Assembly (NCBI RefSeq): GCF_943737005.1 | Contig: NZ_CALSFU010000004.1 | Location: 62,001-126,000 of the forward strand | Length of the DNA stretch: 64,000 nt | Direction of reading: 5' to 3' | DNA from: Achromobacter sp. Marseille-Q4962 | GTDB lineage: Bacteria > Pseudomonadota > Gammaproteobacteria > Burkholderiales > Burkholderiaceae_B | Shown: positions 33,186-42,674 of the stretch, one piece after another | Numbering within the stretch: position 1 is the stretch's first letter | How the letters are laid out: each line of letters begins with the position of its first letter | Translations under genes and position numbers: made by a program | Notes under the pieces: generated by a model | Databases searched by the model: none | What the model saw: only the letters and a program-made list of their open reading frames with translations | What the model was told of the DNA's origin: nothing

Positions 33186-34825
33186 TTGCCGACGCCGACG
33201 AACTGCCGCGCAACGCGGCCAATCACGTGGCCCTGACGCCGCTGGGCTTTCTGCAATGGGCCGCCAGCGTGTTCCCCGATCGCATCGCCCTGGTGCATGG
33301 CCGGCATTACCGGCAGACCTGGGCCGCCACGCAGGACCGATGCCAGCGCATGGCCTCCGCCTTGCGGTCCTGGGACGTAGGGCGCGGCGACGTCGTCGCC
33401 GTGCTGGCGCCCAACATCCCTGCGCTGTACGAGGCGCACTTCGGCGTGCCCATGGCCGGCGCGGTACTCAATGCCCTCAACACGCGGCTGGACGCCGCCA
33501 CGCTCGCATTCATTCTTTCGCACGGCGGCGCGTCCGTCCTGCTCTTCGACAGCGAATACGCCGACCTGGTGCGCGACGTGCTCGCGCGCCTGGACCGGCC
33601 GCCCCGCACCGTGCGTATCGAAGACGGCGAATTCGCGGGCGAGCACGGCGTCCTCGGCGATGCCGAATACGAAGCCTGGCTCGCCGCCCAACCCGCCGCC
33701 GCCGACTGGACCTGGCCCGAAGACGAATGGCAGAGCATCTGCCTGAACTACACCTCCGGCACCACCGGCAATCCCAAAGGCGTGCTGTATCACCATCGCG
33801 GCGCGTATCTCAACGCGGTCGGCAATGTGCTTTCCTGCGGCATGCCGCCGCATTCCGTCTACTTGTGGACGCTGCCGATGTTCCACTGCAACGGCTGGTG
33901 TTTCCCGTGGACGCTGGCCGCGCTCGCCGGCACCAGCGTATGCCTGCGCCGGGTGGAGCCCGCGGCCATCTTCGACGCCATCGCGCAGCATCGGGTCGGC
34001 TTCTTCTGCGCCGCGCCGGTAGTGCTCAATATGCTCGTCAACGCCCCCGCCGCCGCACGCAAGCGGGCCGGGCATCCCGTACAAGCCATGACGGGCGGCG
34101 CGGCGCCGCCCGCCGCCATCATCGAGGCCATGGACGGGCTGGGCATCGGCGTCACGCACCTGTACGGGCTCACCGAAACCTACGGCCCCTCCGTCAGTTG
34201 CGCCTGGCACGAAGAATGGGACACGCTGCCGCTGGCGCAGCGCGCCGCGCGCAAAGCCCGCATCGGCGTGCGCAAACTGAACGTGGAAGCCGTGCAAGTC
34301 GTGGACGACCGGCTCCAGCCCGTGCCCGCCGACGGCGCCACCCTGGGGGAAATCGTGCTGCGGGGCAACACGATCATGAAAGGCTATCTGCGCGACCCCG
34401 GCGCCACGGCCGGGGCCTTCGCCGGCGGCTGGTTCCATTCGGGCGACCTGGGCGTGGTCCACCCCGACGGCTACGTCGAAATCAAAGACCGCGCCAAGGA
34501 CATCATCATCTCGGGCGGCGAGAACATCTCCACCGTCGAGATCGAAAGCGTGCTGTACCGGCACCCGGACGTGCTCGAAGCCGCGGTCGTGGCCAGGCCC
34601 GACGCGACCTGGGGCGAGACGCCGTGCGCCTTCGTTGCGCTGAAAGACGGCGCGCAGGCCAGCGCCGACGACATTCTCGCGCACTGCCGCCGGCACCTGG
34701 CGCGCTTCAAGATCCCGCGCACCGTCGTATTCGGCCCGCTGCCGAAGACGGCCACCGGCAAGATACAGAAATTCGTGCTGCGCGAGCAGGCTTCGGCGCT
34801 GCGGGACGAGCCCGGCAAACAATAA
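33182..34825 (+). CDS. AMP-forming acyl-CoA synthetase
   Basis: The 547-residue ANL-superfamily ligase has the ATP motif YTSGTTGNPKGVLYHH (about residues 189-204), GLTETYGP, GWFHSGDLGVVHPDGYVEI and the catalytic lysine in KTATGKIQKFVLR. It makes an acyl-CoA from a carboxylate by way of an acyl-AMP. The sequence resembles medium-chain/3-methylmercaptopropionyl-CoA ligases. It overlaps the kinase gene by four bases and closes the cluster; a large hairpin follows. Together with the SDR, dehydrogenase and kinase it matches the enzyme set of levulinate/4-hydroxyacid breakdown. Confidence 0.9.
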   Translation: MIADADELPRNAANHVALTPLGFLQWAASVFPDRIALVHGRHYRQTWAATQDRCQRMASALRSWDVGRGDVVAVLAPNIPALYEAHFGVPMAGAVLNALNTRLDAATLAFILSHGGASVLLFDSEYADLVRDVLARLDRPPRTVRIEDGEFAGEHGVLGDAEYEAWLAAQPAAADWTWPEDEWQSICLNYTSGTTGNPKGVLYHHRGAYLNAVGNVLSCGMPPHSVYLWTLPMFHCNGWCFPWTLAALAGTSVCLRRVEPAAIFDAIAQHRVGFFCAAPVVLNMLVNAPAAARKRAGHPVQAMTGGAAPPAAIIEAMDGLGIGVTHLYGLTETYGPSVSCAWHEEWDTLPLAQRAARKARIGVRKLNVEAVQVVDDRLQPVPADGATLGEIVLRGNTIMKGYLRDPGATAGAFAGGWFHSGDLGVVHPDGYVEIKDRAKDIIISGGENISTVEIESVLYRHPDVLEAAVVARPDATWGETPCAFVALKDGAQASADDILAHCRRHLARFKIPRTVVFGPLPKTATGKIQKFVLREQASALRDEPGKQ

Positions 34826-34861
34826 GGCCGCGCCCGGGCCTGCAGGGCCCGCGGCGCGGCC
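34826..34861. terminator. Large bidirectional hairpin
   Basis: GGCCGCGCC (34826-34834) pairs with GGCGCGGCC (34853-34861), and an inner CGGGCC pairs with GGCCCG around a 5-base loop. It immediately follows the acyl-CoA synthetase stop and precedes the convergent aminotransferase stop at 34881. It has no T tract but is very stable. Confidence 0.6.
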
Positions 34862-34880
34862 TCGATCGAACCAGGCGCGA

Positions 34881-36074
34881 TCAGGCCTTGCGCACGGTTT
34901 CGATCAACCCGTCGAGCTGCGTCAACATCGTATCCATTTCCTGCGCCGTCACGTTCAGCGCCGGCATGAAGCGCAGCAGGTGGGGACGCGGGGCGTTGAG
35001 GAGCAGGCCGTTGGGGGCGAGGTTGCGGGCGGCCTCGACGATGGCGGGGCCGTCGTCGCGGTCCATGACCAGGGCGCGCAGCAGGCCCATGCCGCGCTCG
35101 CCCTTCATGCCGTACTTGGCCGAGAGGGCGTTGAGGCCATCGGAGAGCTGCCGGGCGCGGGCGTTGACGGCTTCCATGAAACCCGGGGCGACGAGGGCGT
35201 CGAACACGGCGACGCCGACGGCGGCCATGAGGGGGTTGCCGTTGTAGGTGCCGCCCTGGTCGCCGTGGGCGAAAACGCAGACTTCCTGGCGCGCGAGCAG
35301 CGCGGCCAGCGGCACGCCGCCGCCGATGCCCTTGGCCAGCGTCATGATGTCGGGCGTGACTTCGAACTGCTGGTAGGCGAACAGGGTGCCGGTGCGGCCC
35401 ATGCCGGTCTGCACTTCGTCGACGATGAGCAGCAGCTTGTGCGCGTCGGCCAGCTTGCGCAGGCCCTGCATGAATTCGCGGGTGGCGGGAATGACGCCGC
35501 CCTCTCCCTGCACGGGCTCGAGCATGATGGCGACGGTCTGGTCGTCGATGAGGGCGCGCACCGAGTCGAGGTTGTTCAGCTCGGCCTTGGGGAAGCCTTC
35601 GACCTGCGGGGCGAACATCTTGTCCCAGCCCGGCTTGCCGGAAGCCGACATGGTGGCCAGGGTGCGGCCATGGAAGCCGTGGTCCATGGTGATGATCTTG
35701 TAGGCGCCCTGCTTGTGGACCTGGCCCCATTTGCGCGCGAGCTTGATGGCGCCTTCGTTGGCTTCGCCGCCGCTGTTGGCGAAGAACACGCGGTCGAAGC
35801 AGGAAGCCTGGGTGAGGCGCGTGGCCAGTTCGATGGACGGCAGGTTGTAGAACGCCGGCGAGGGGTTCATCAGCAGCTTGGACTGCTCCGCCAGCGCGCG
35901 CTGCATTTCGGGCGCGCAGTGGCCCAGGGTGTTCACCGCCCAGCCCTGGACGAAGTCCAGGTATCGCTTGCCCGCGTGGTCCTCCAGCCAGGAACCCTGG
36001 CCTCGCACGAACACGAGGTCCGGGCGGGAGGTGATCTCCATGAGGGCATTGACGTTGAACTGGCTGAATTCCAT
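34881..36074 (-). CDS. argD: Acetylornithine-type aminotransferase (class III)
   Basis: The 397-residue PLP enzyme of the ArgD/class-III group has the cofactor-binding segment SGGEANEGAIKLARKWG (about residues 98-114), VDEVQTGMGRTG with the PLP Asp, and the Schiff-base lysine in TLAKGIGGGVPLAALL. It likely transfers an amino group between N-acetylornithine and 2-oxoglutarate in arginine synthesis or breakdown. Other class-III substrates (succinylornithine, 4-aminobutyrate) cannot be excluded. It stands alone on the minus strand, facing the acyl-CoA synthetase gene. Confidence 0.85.
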   Translation of the reverse strand: MEFSQFNVNALMEITSRPDLVFVRGQGSWLEDHAGKRYLDFVQGWAVNTLGHCAPEMQRALAEQSKLLMNPSPAFYNLPSIELATRLTQASCFDRVFFANSGGEANEGAIKLARKWGQVHKQGAYKIITMDHGFHGRTLATMSASGKPGWDKMFAPQVEGFPKAELNNLDSVRALIDDQTVAIMLEPVQGEGGVIPATREFMQGLRKLADAHKLLLIVDEVQTGMGRTGTLFAYQQFEVTPDIMTLAKGIGGGVPLAALLARQEVCVFAHGDQGGTYNGNPLMAAVGVAVFDALVAPGFMEAVNARARQLSDGLNALSAKYGMKGERGMGLLRALVMDRDDGPAIVEAARNLAPNGLLLNAPRPHLLRFMPALNVTAQEMDTMLTQLDGLIETVRKA

Positions 36075-36272
36075 GGCGGTTCCTGCGTAAGAAAGAAACA
36101 GGGGGTTGAGGGGGAACGCAAAGAAGCAAATTTAGCACCCCGCGGGCAGTGCTATCGTGACGCATCCGTCCCTGGACGGCGGCCCGCGCCCCAAAAAGGC
36201 GCCGGGCGCCATCCGGACGCCCAGGCGCTACCCCCGCGCGCGGCTTTTTCCACGCTTTTTCGCTGAGACATC

Positions 36273-37238
36273 ATGAAACGTTTTCTTCCCGGCCTGACGG
36301 CCGGAATCCTGCTGGCGGCGGCCAGCGCCGGGGCGCACGCCGGGTTTCCCGACCGCCCCATCCGCCTGATCGTGCCCTTCCCGCCCGGGCAGGCAACGGA
36401 CATCTTCGCGCGCGCCCTGGCCGAGAAGCTGGGCGCGGCGGTCAAGCAGCCCGTGGTGGTGGAAAACCGCGCCGGCGCGGGCAGCAACATCGGTATGGAG
36501 CAGGCCGCCCGCGCGACGCCGGACGGCTATACCCTGGTGATCGCGGGCAGCGCGGCGGCCGTCAATCAGACGCTGTACAAGACCATCAATTACAGCCTGA
36601 CCCGGGATTTCGCGCCGGTGTCGGGAGTGTTCTCGGTGCCGCTGATGTTCCTGGCCACGCCGGCGTCGGGCATCACCTCGCTCAAGCAGCTGGTGGACGA
36701 GGCCAAGGCGCATCCGGGCGAACTCGCCTACGCCAGCGCCGGCATCGGCGGCACGCAGCACCTGTCGGCGGAGATGTTCAAGGCGGCCGCCCAGCTCGAC
36801 ATCCGCCACATCCCGTACAAGGGCAGCGGCCCGGCCCAGGCGGATTTCCTGGGCCACCAGGTGCCGCTGATGGTGGACTCGGTGACGGCGGGCCTGCCGC
36901 ACGTGCAGAGCAAGAAGGCCGTGGCGCTGGCCGTCACGACGGCCAAGCGCCTGCCGCAGCTGCCGGACGTGCCCACCGTGGCCGAAAGCGGCTATCCGGG
37001 CTTCGAAGCCATAGGCTGGGCCGCCGTGCTGGCGCCGCGCGGCACGCCCGCGCCGGTCACCGCGGCCCTGTCGCAACGGATCGGCGAGGTGCTGAACTCG
37101 CCCGAGATGCAGAAGTTCTTCCGCGACCGCGGCGCCGACCCCATGCCGATGACGCCCGAAGCCACGGGCAAGTTCATCGCCGGCGAAGTGCAGAAATGGG
37201 GACAGGCAGTGCGCCAATCGGGCGCCAGCGTCGACTGA
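36273..37238 (+). CDS. Bug-family periplasmic solute receptor, third copy
   Basis: The 321-residue receptor has a Sec signal peptide (cleavage near residue 23, AHA) and the Bug signature [28 protein letters not shown] and [17 protein letters not shown]. It is monocistronic: it diverges from the aminotransferase gene, with 198 bases between the starts, and is followed by a strong hairpin. Nothing nearby encodes a TctAB permease. The ligand is unknown; an amino acid or carboxylate is typical for this family. Confidence 0.9.
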   Translation: MKRFLPGLTAGILLAAASAGAHAGFPDRPIRLIVPFPPGQATDIFARALAEKLGAAVKQPVVVENRAGAGSNIGMEQAARATPDGYTLVIAGSAAAVNQTLYKTINYSLTRDFAPVSGVFSVPLMFLATPASGITSLKQLVDEAKAHPGELAYASAGIGGTQHLSAEMFKAAAQLDIRHIPYKGSGPAQADFLGHQVPLMVDSVTAGLPHVQSKKAVALAVTTAKRLPQLPDVPTVAESGYPGFEAIGWAAVLAPRGTPAPVTAALSQRIGEVLNSPEMQKFFRDRGADPMPMTPEATGKFIAGEVQKWGQAVRQSGASVD

Positions 37239-37246
37239 CCGGCCGC

Positions 37247-37293
37247 CCGTGCCGGCGCGCCCCCGTCGCGGTGCGGGGCGCGCGCCGGCACGG
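37247..37293 (+). terminator. Strong hairpin after the third bug gene
   Basis: CCGTGCCGGCGCG (from 37247) pairs with CGCGCCGGCACGG (to 37293), and CCCC/GGGG extends the stem past a 2-base bulge. It lies nine bases after the receptor stop. No T tract follows; the stem is 17-18 bp. Confidence 0.55.
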
Positions 37294-37385
37294 GGCATGA
37301 CGCACCATTGCGGGGCGGCGGGCGCCGCGGCGCGCCCCGCCCACCCTGCGGCGGCACGATGGCATGGAACTTGCGTCGATCCATT

Positions 37386-37408
37386 TTGTATACCGATATG
37401 GTGTGCAA
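37386..37408. promoter_or_regulatory. Imperfect dyad before the amino acid ABC operon
   Basis: TTGTATACC and GGTGTGCAA form an imperfect inverted repeat (7 of 9 pairs) with a 5-base centre, in an AT-richer patch 56 bases before the receptor start at 37464. It may be a regulator site or overlap the promoter. Confidence 0.3.
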
Positions 37409-37463
37409 ATTGCCCCGCCAGCCGCTTGCTGGCGGGCCGGATCGTTCCGCCTGGAGAGTTTCC

Positions 37464-38246
37464 ATGAATCGCAGATCCCTGTTGCTGTCCCTTTGCGCCG
37501 CCGCCACGCTGCTGGCCGCCTCCCCCGGCCATGCCGACACGCTGGACGATATAAAGAAGGCCGGCGTCATCAGGATTGCCGTGCCGCAGGACTTCCCGCC
37601 CTTCGGCTCGGTCGGGGCCGACATGAAGCCGCTGGGCTACGACATCGACACGGCCCGCCTGATCGCCGGACAGATGGGGGTGAAGCTGGAGCTGGTGCCC
37701 GTCACCAGCGCGAACCGCGTCCCGTACCTGCAGACGCGCAAGGTGGACCTGGTGATTTCCAGCCTGGGCAAGAACCCCGAACGCGAGCGGGCCATCGACT
37801 TCTCCGACGCGTATGCGCCATTCTTCAATGGCGTGTTCGGTCCGGCGGACATCAAGGTGAGCGCGGCCGCCGACCTGGCGGGCAAGACCATCGGCGTCAC
37901 GCGCGGCGCGGTGGAAGACATCGAGCTTTCCAAGATCGCGCCGGCCAGCGCCACCATCAAGCGCTATGAAGACAACAACGGCACCATTACCGCGTTCCTG
38001 TCGGGACAGGTGCCGCTGATCGCCACCGGCAACGTGGTGGCCGCCGCCATCCTGGCGCGCAACCCGCCCAAGAAGCCGGAAACCAAGTTTCTGATCAAGA
38101 ATTCGCCCTGCTACATCGGGCTGAACAAGAACGAGCCCGGGCTGCGCGCCAAGGTGAACGAGATTCTTGCCGCGGCCAAGCGCGACGGCGCGCTGGCCGC
38201 GATCTCGCAGAAGTGGCTGGGCGCCGGCCTGCCCGCCGATCTGTAG
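37464..38246 (+). CDS. Polar amino acid ABC transporter, substrate-binding protein
   Basis: The 260-residue periplasmic receptor of the SBP_bac_3 type (GlnH/HisJ-like) has a Sec signal peptide cleaved near residue 24 (GHA). Its mature part starts with DTLDDIKKAGVIRIAVPQDFPPFGS and includes LKPLGYDIDTARLIA-like and QTRKVDLVISSLGKNPERER segments. It delivers an amino acid to the two permeases and the ATPase encoded next. The ATG at 37464 follows GGAGAG. Operon spacing is tight, with the next gene 17 bases after the stop. Confidence 0.9.
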   Translation: MNRRSLLLSLCAAATLLAASPGHADTLDDIKKAGVIRIAVPQDFPPFGSVGADMKPLGYDIDTARLIAGQMGVKLELVPVTSANRVPYLQTRKVDLVISSLGKNPERERAIDFSDAYAPFFNGVFGPADIKVSAAADLAGKTIGVTRGAVEDIELSKIAPASATIKRYEDNNGTITAFLSGQVPLIATGNVVAAAILARNPPKKPETKFLIKNSPCYIGLNKNEPGLRAKVNEILAAAKRDGALAAISQKWLGAGLPADL

Positions 38247-38263
38247 GCGCGGACGGCCGCGTC

Positions 38264-38932
38264 ATGGCTTACCAGTTCGACTTTTCTCCGATATGGGCCT
38301 ATGCGCCCGTGCTGGCCAGGGGCGCGGCCGTCACGCTGGAGCTGATCGCCTTTGGCGCGGCGGCGGGGGCGGCCCTGGGCATCGGCTGCGCCTGGGCCCG
38401 CACGCAGGGGCCGCGCTGGCTGCGCCCGACCGTGGCGGCCTATGTGGAGCTGTTCCGCAACACGCCGTTCCTGATCCAGCTTTTCTTCATTTTCTTCGGC
38501 CTGCCGGCGCTGGGCGTGCAGCTCGGCGAGATGCAGGCGGCCTGCCTGGCCATGGCGCTCAACCTGGGCGCCTACAGCGCGGAAATTATCCGCGCGGGCA
38601 TCGAGGCCACGCCGCGCGGCCAGTACGAGGCGGGCGCGAGCCTGGCGCTGTCACCCGGGCAGGTGTTCCGCCACATCGTGCTCAAGCCGGCGCTGATGCG
38701 GATCTGGCCCGCGCTGTCTTCGCAGATCGTGATCGTCATGCTGGGCTCGGCGGTGTGCTCGCAGATCGCCGCCGAGGACCTGACTTTCGCGGCCAACTTC
38801 ATCCAGTCGCGCAGTTTCCGCGCCTTCGAGGTGTATTTCGCCGCCACGGGCATTTACCTGGCGCTGGCGGTGCTGCTGCGCATGGCGCTGCGCCTGGCGG
38901 GCCGGCGGCTTTTCGGCAGGCCGGCGCCATGA
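38264..38932 (+). CDS. Amino acid ABC transporter permease 1
   Basis: The 222-residue HisM-type permease has about five helices. It carries the signature ELFRNTPFLIQLFFIFFGLP (about residues 60-79) and the coupling motif EATPRGQYEAGASLALSPGQ (about 110-129). It pairs with the second permease, which overlaps it by four bases, to form a heterodimeric channel for a polar amino acid. The start at 38264 is preferred to an open frame at 38213, which would overlap the receptor gene. Confidence 0.9.
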   Translation: MAYQFDFSPIWAYAPVLARGAAVTLELIAFGAAAGAALGIGCAWARTQGPRWLRPTVAAYVELFRNTPFLIQLFFIFFGLPALGVQLGEMQAACLAMALNLGAYSAEIIRAGIEATPRGQYEAGASLALSPGQVFRHIVLKPALMRIWPALSSQIVIVMLGSAVCSQIAAEDLTFAANFIQSRSFRAFEVYFAATGIYLALAVLLRMALRLAGRRLFGRPAP

Positions 38933-39565
38933 TCGAGTTCTCGCTGTGGGACATCGTGCGCAATCTGCTGCTGGCGGCGCGCTGGACGGTGGCGCTGTCG
39001 CTGGTGGCGTTCGCCGGCGGCGCGGTCGCGGGGCTGCTGGTGCTGATGCTGCGCACCTCGCGCGCGCGGCCGCTGGCGCGGCTGGCATGGTGCTATATCG
39101 AACTGTTCCAGGGCACGCCGCTGCTCATGCAGTTGTTCCTGGCGTTTTTCGGGCTGTCGCTGGCGGGCGTGGAGGTGCCGCCGTGGCTTGCCGCCAGCGC
39201 GGCGCTCACGCTGTGGTCGGGCGCGTACCTGGCCGAGATCTGGCGCGGCTGCGTGGAGGCCGTGCCCAGGGGGCAATGGGAAGCCTCGGCCAGCCTGGCC
39301 CTGGGATACCTGCAGCAAATGCGCTACGTGGTGCTGCCGCAGGCGCTGCGCATCGCCGTGGCGCCGACGGTGGGCTTTGCGGTGCAGATCGTCAAGAGCA
39401 CCGCGCTGGCCTCGATCATCGGCTTTACCGAGTTGTCCAAGGCCAGCACCATCGTCACCAACGCCACGTTCCGCCCGTTTACCGTCTATGCCTGCGCCGC
39501 GCTGATCTATTTCGCGCTGTGCTGGCCCCTCTCACGCCTCAGCCTGCGGCTGGAAAGGAAGTTGC

Positions 39566-39585
<20 letters not shown>
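38929..39585 (+). CDS. Amino acid ABC transporter permease 2
   Basis: The 218-residue HisM-type permease has the motif IELFQGTPLLMQLFLAFFGL and the coupling segment EAVPRGQWEASASLALGY (about residues 108-125). It overlaps the first permease gene by four bases (ATGA) and the ATPase gene by 20 bases, so all three are translationally coupled. It forms one half of the membrane channel. Confidence 0.9.
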
Positions 39586-40283
<698 letters not shown>

Positions 40284-40294
<11 letters not shown>

Positions 40295-41435
40295 AGCCGC
40301 GCGCGGCGATCTCCCACACGTCCGCCACCACGCCGTCCTTCACCACCACCAGGCCGTCGTGCAGGTTGAAGGTGGGGTCGACGTGCGACGGCACCAGCTT
40401 CAGCACGCTGCCCAGCGCGGGCGCGGCGGCGCCCGGTTCGACGCGCACGACGCTGTGCTCGTCGTTGACGGCCACGCACGTCAGGCCCGGCGCGCCGAAC
40501 ACGGCGGGCGGGCCGCATTCGGCGCTGGCGGACTTCAGCCCCGCGTCCAGGATCACGCGGTCCGGCGCCGGCGTGCTCATCACGGTGGCCAGCAGGAACA
40601 GGCTGTTCCGGAACGCCAGCGGCCCGCCCCACTCGTTGGCGCCGTAATCGACGTCCATGAAGGCATAGGAGCCGGCCTGCAATTCGGTGTAGACGCCGCT
40701 GGCCGCATCGAACTCCGCGCTGCCCGTGCCGCCGCCGGTGACGGTGTCGCAGGCGATGCCGCTTTCCCGCAGCAGTTGCTGGTACGAAGCCGCGGCGCGC
40801 GCGGCCTGGCGGCAGACGCTGGCGCGCTCGGCGCGGCTGCGCAGGTGCTGCACCGAGCCGTGGTAGGCCTGCAGCCCGGCGAAATCGACGCCCGGCAGCG
40901 CGCGCGCCTGGTGCGCCAGCGCCAGCACGGCCTGCTCGTCGGCCACGCCGCAGCGGCCCTGGCCCACGTCGACTTCCACCAGCACGTCGACTGCCACGCC
41001 CGCCTGCGCCATGGCCTGCGACAGCGCGGCCAGCGCGTCCGCGTTGTCCACGCAGACGCTCACGCGCGCGGCGCGCGCCAGCTGCGCCAGCAGCCTCAAT
41101 TTGGATTCGCCCACCACTTCGTTGCTGATGTGGATGTCGGCGATGCCCGCCGCCACGAAAGGCAGCGCCTCGCTGACCTTCTGGCAGCAGATGCCGCGCG
41201 CGCCCAGCGCCAGTTGGCGGCGCGCGATCTCCGGGCATTTGTGCGCCTTGGCGTGCGGGCGCAGCGCCACCTGGTGGCGGTCGGCCCAGGCCTGCATGGC
41301 GCGCAGATTGGCCTCGAAAGCCGTCAGATCCAGCACCAGGCTGGGCGTATCGACGCGATCCAGCGCGTCGCCCGGCTGCGCGGGCGGCGGCAGGGCGATG
41401 CCGCGTATGACTTCCTGGGACATGAGGGACTCCAT
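40284..41435 (-). CDS. DSD1-family PLP enzyme (D-threonine/3-hydroxyaspartate aldolase-like)
   Basis: The 383-residue protein has an alanine-racemase-like PLP barrel with the lysine in [15 protein letters not shown] (about residues 58-72), plus a C-terminal metal-binding domain ([24 protein letters not shown] with the HxDPTxN-like zinc site). Relatives are D-threonine aldolase, D-serine dehydratase and 3-hydroxy-D-aspartate aldolase. The reaction should be on a beta-hydroxy D-amino acid. It faces the amino acid ABC operon end to end. A second ATG at 41423 (MSQEVIRG) is a possible start. Confidence 0.82.
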
Positions 41436-41453
41436 CGTGTGTCGCGCCCGAAA

Positions 41454-41485
41454 CCATAACCAAAGTTGGGCTTCCCATAACCAAA
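41454..41485. repeat. Direct repeats upstream of the DSD1-family gene
   Basis: CCATAACCAAA occurs at 41454-41464 and 41475-41485, 21 bases apart (two helical turns). The copies begin 19 bases before the gene start on the minus strand. Same-phase repeats suggest tandem regulator binding. Confidence 0.45.
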
Positions 41486-41491
41486 CCGCGG

Positions 41492-41509
41492 GTTTACCCC
41501 CAGGTAAAC
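41492..41509. promoter_or_regulatory. Inverted repeat between divergent DSD1 and TAXI genes
   Basis: GTTTACC-CCCA-GGTAAAC is a perfect dyad with 7-bp arms, 92 bases before the TAXI receptor start and 57 bases from the DSD1 start. It could be an operator for either gene. Confidence 0.45.
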
Positions 41510-41600
41510 GATAAGCGCCGGGCCATTGGCTTCACGCAGGCCGCATGCAAGAATTTCGCTACAACAAAACGTTACTCCATCCCAATCCGGAGAAGCTCGC

Positions 41601-42563
41601 ATGAAACTCAAGAACTGGATCACCACCCTGACGCTGGCCGCCGCCGCCATCGGCCTGTCCGGCGCGGCGCAGGCGCAGCAATTCTTCCGCATCGGCACCG
41701 GCGGCACGGCGGGCACGTACTATCCGGTGGGCGGCATCATCGCCAACGCCATTTCGCAGCCGGGCAAGCTCATCGCCACCGCGGTGGCGTCCAATGGCTC
41801 GGTCGCCAATATCAACGGCATCCTGGGCGGCTCGTTCGAGGCGGGCTTCACGCAATCCGACGTGGCCTACTGGGCCTATTCCGGCACGGGCATCTTCGAC
41901 GGCAAGCCCAAGGCCCAGGACCTGCGCCTGATCGCCACGCTGTACCCCGAAAGCATCCACCTGGTGGCGCGCAAGGGCGCCGGCATCAAGAGCGTGGCCG
42001 ACCTGAAGGGCAAGCGCGTCTCCATGGACGAACCCGGCTCGGGCACGCTGGTCGACGTGCGCATGATCCTCGGCGCCTACGGCATGACCGACAAGGACAT
42101 CAAGGCCGAATACCTCAAGCCCAACCAGGCGGGCGACAAACTCAAGGACGGCGGCCTGGACGCCTTCTTCTTCGTGGGCGGCGCGCCCGCGGGCGCCATC
42201 GCCGAACTGGCCTCCAGCGGCGCCGGCATCGAACTCGTGCCGCTGGTCGGCCCCGAGATCGACAAGCTGCGCAAGGAACAGCAGTTCTTCACGCCCGACG
42301 TCATCGCGGCCAACACCTACCAGAACGTGGGCGAAACCAAGACCATCTCGGTCAACGCGCAGCTCGTGACCTCGGCCAAGCAGTCCGAGCAGACCGTCTA
42401 CGACATCGTCAAGGCGCTCTACAGCGACAGCACCCGCAAGACGCTGGACAACGGCCACGCCAAGGGCAAGCTGATCACCAAGGAAAACGCCGTCAAGGGC
42501 GCCGGCATCCCGTTCCACCCGGGTGCCGAGAAGTTCTACAAGGAAGCGGGCCTGCTGAAGTAA
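41601..42563 (+). CDS. TAXI-type TRAP transporter solute receptor
   Basis: The 320-residue periplasmic receptor of the TAXI (TRAP-associated extracytoplasmic immunogenic) family has a Sec signal peptide cleaved near residue 25 (AQA). The mature start FFRIGTGGTAGTYYPVGG is diagnostic. It binds a small organic acid or amino acid such as glutamate or glutamine-like ligands; the actual ligand is unknown. The ATG at 41601 follows CCGGAGAAG. The fused TRAP permease gene is downstream, separated by a stem-loop that may keep receptor levels above permease levels. Confidence 0.92.
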   Translation: MKLKNWITTLTLAAAAIGLSGAAQAQQFFRIGTGGTAGTYYPVGGIIANAISQPGKLIATAVASNGSVANINGILGGSFEAGFTQSDVAYWAYSGTGIFDGKPKAQDLRLIATLYPESIHLVARKGAGIKSVADLKGKRVSMDEPGSGTLVDVRMILGAYGMTDKDIKAEYLKPNQAGDKLKDGGLDAFFFVGGAPAGAIAELASSGAGIELVPLVGPEIDKLRKEQQFFTPDVIAANTYQNVGETKTISVNAQLVTSAKQSEQTVYDIVKALYSDSTRKTLDNGHAKGKLITKENAVKGAGIPFHPGAEKFYKEAGLLK

Positions 42564-42622
42564 GCCGGCTTCGAGCTCCTCGCGGAGCATGCGGCGCGCC
42601 GCCGGCGCGCCCCCATCTGACA

Positions 42623-42645
42623 CAGGGCCGCCGAGCGCGGCCCTG
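42623..42645 (+). terminator. Stem-loop between TAXI receptor and TRAP permease genes
   Basis: CAGGGCCGC (42623-42631) pairs with GCGGCCCTG (42637-42645) around a 5-base loop; the T tract is weak. It may be an attenuator or 3'-end protector giving differential expression of receptor and permease. Confidence 0.5.
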
Positions 42646-42674
42646 TTCGCGGTATTACCCTGAGATTGACGGCT

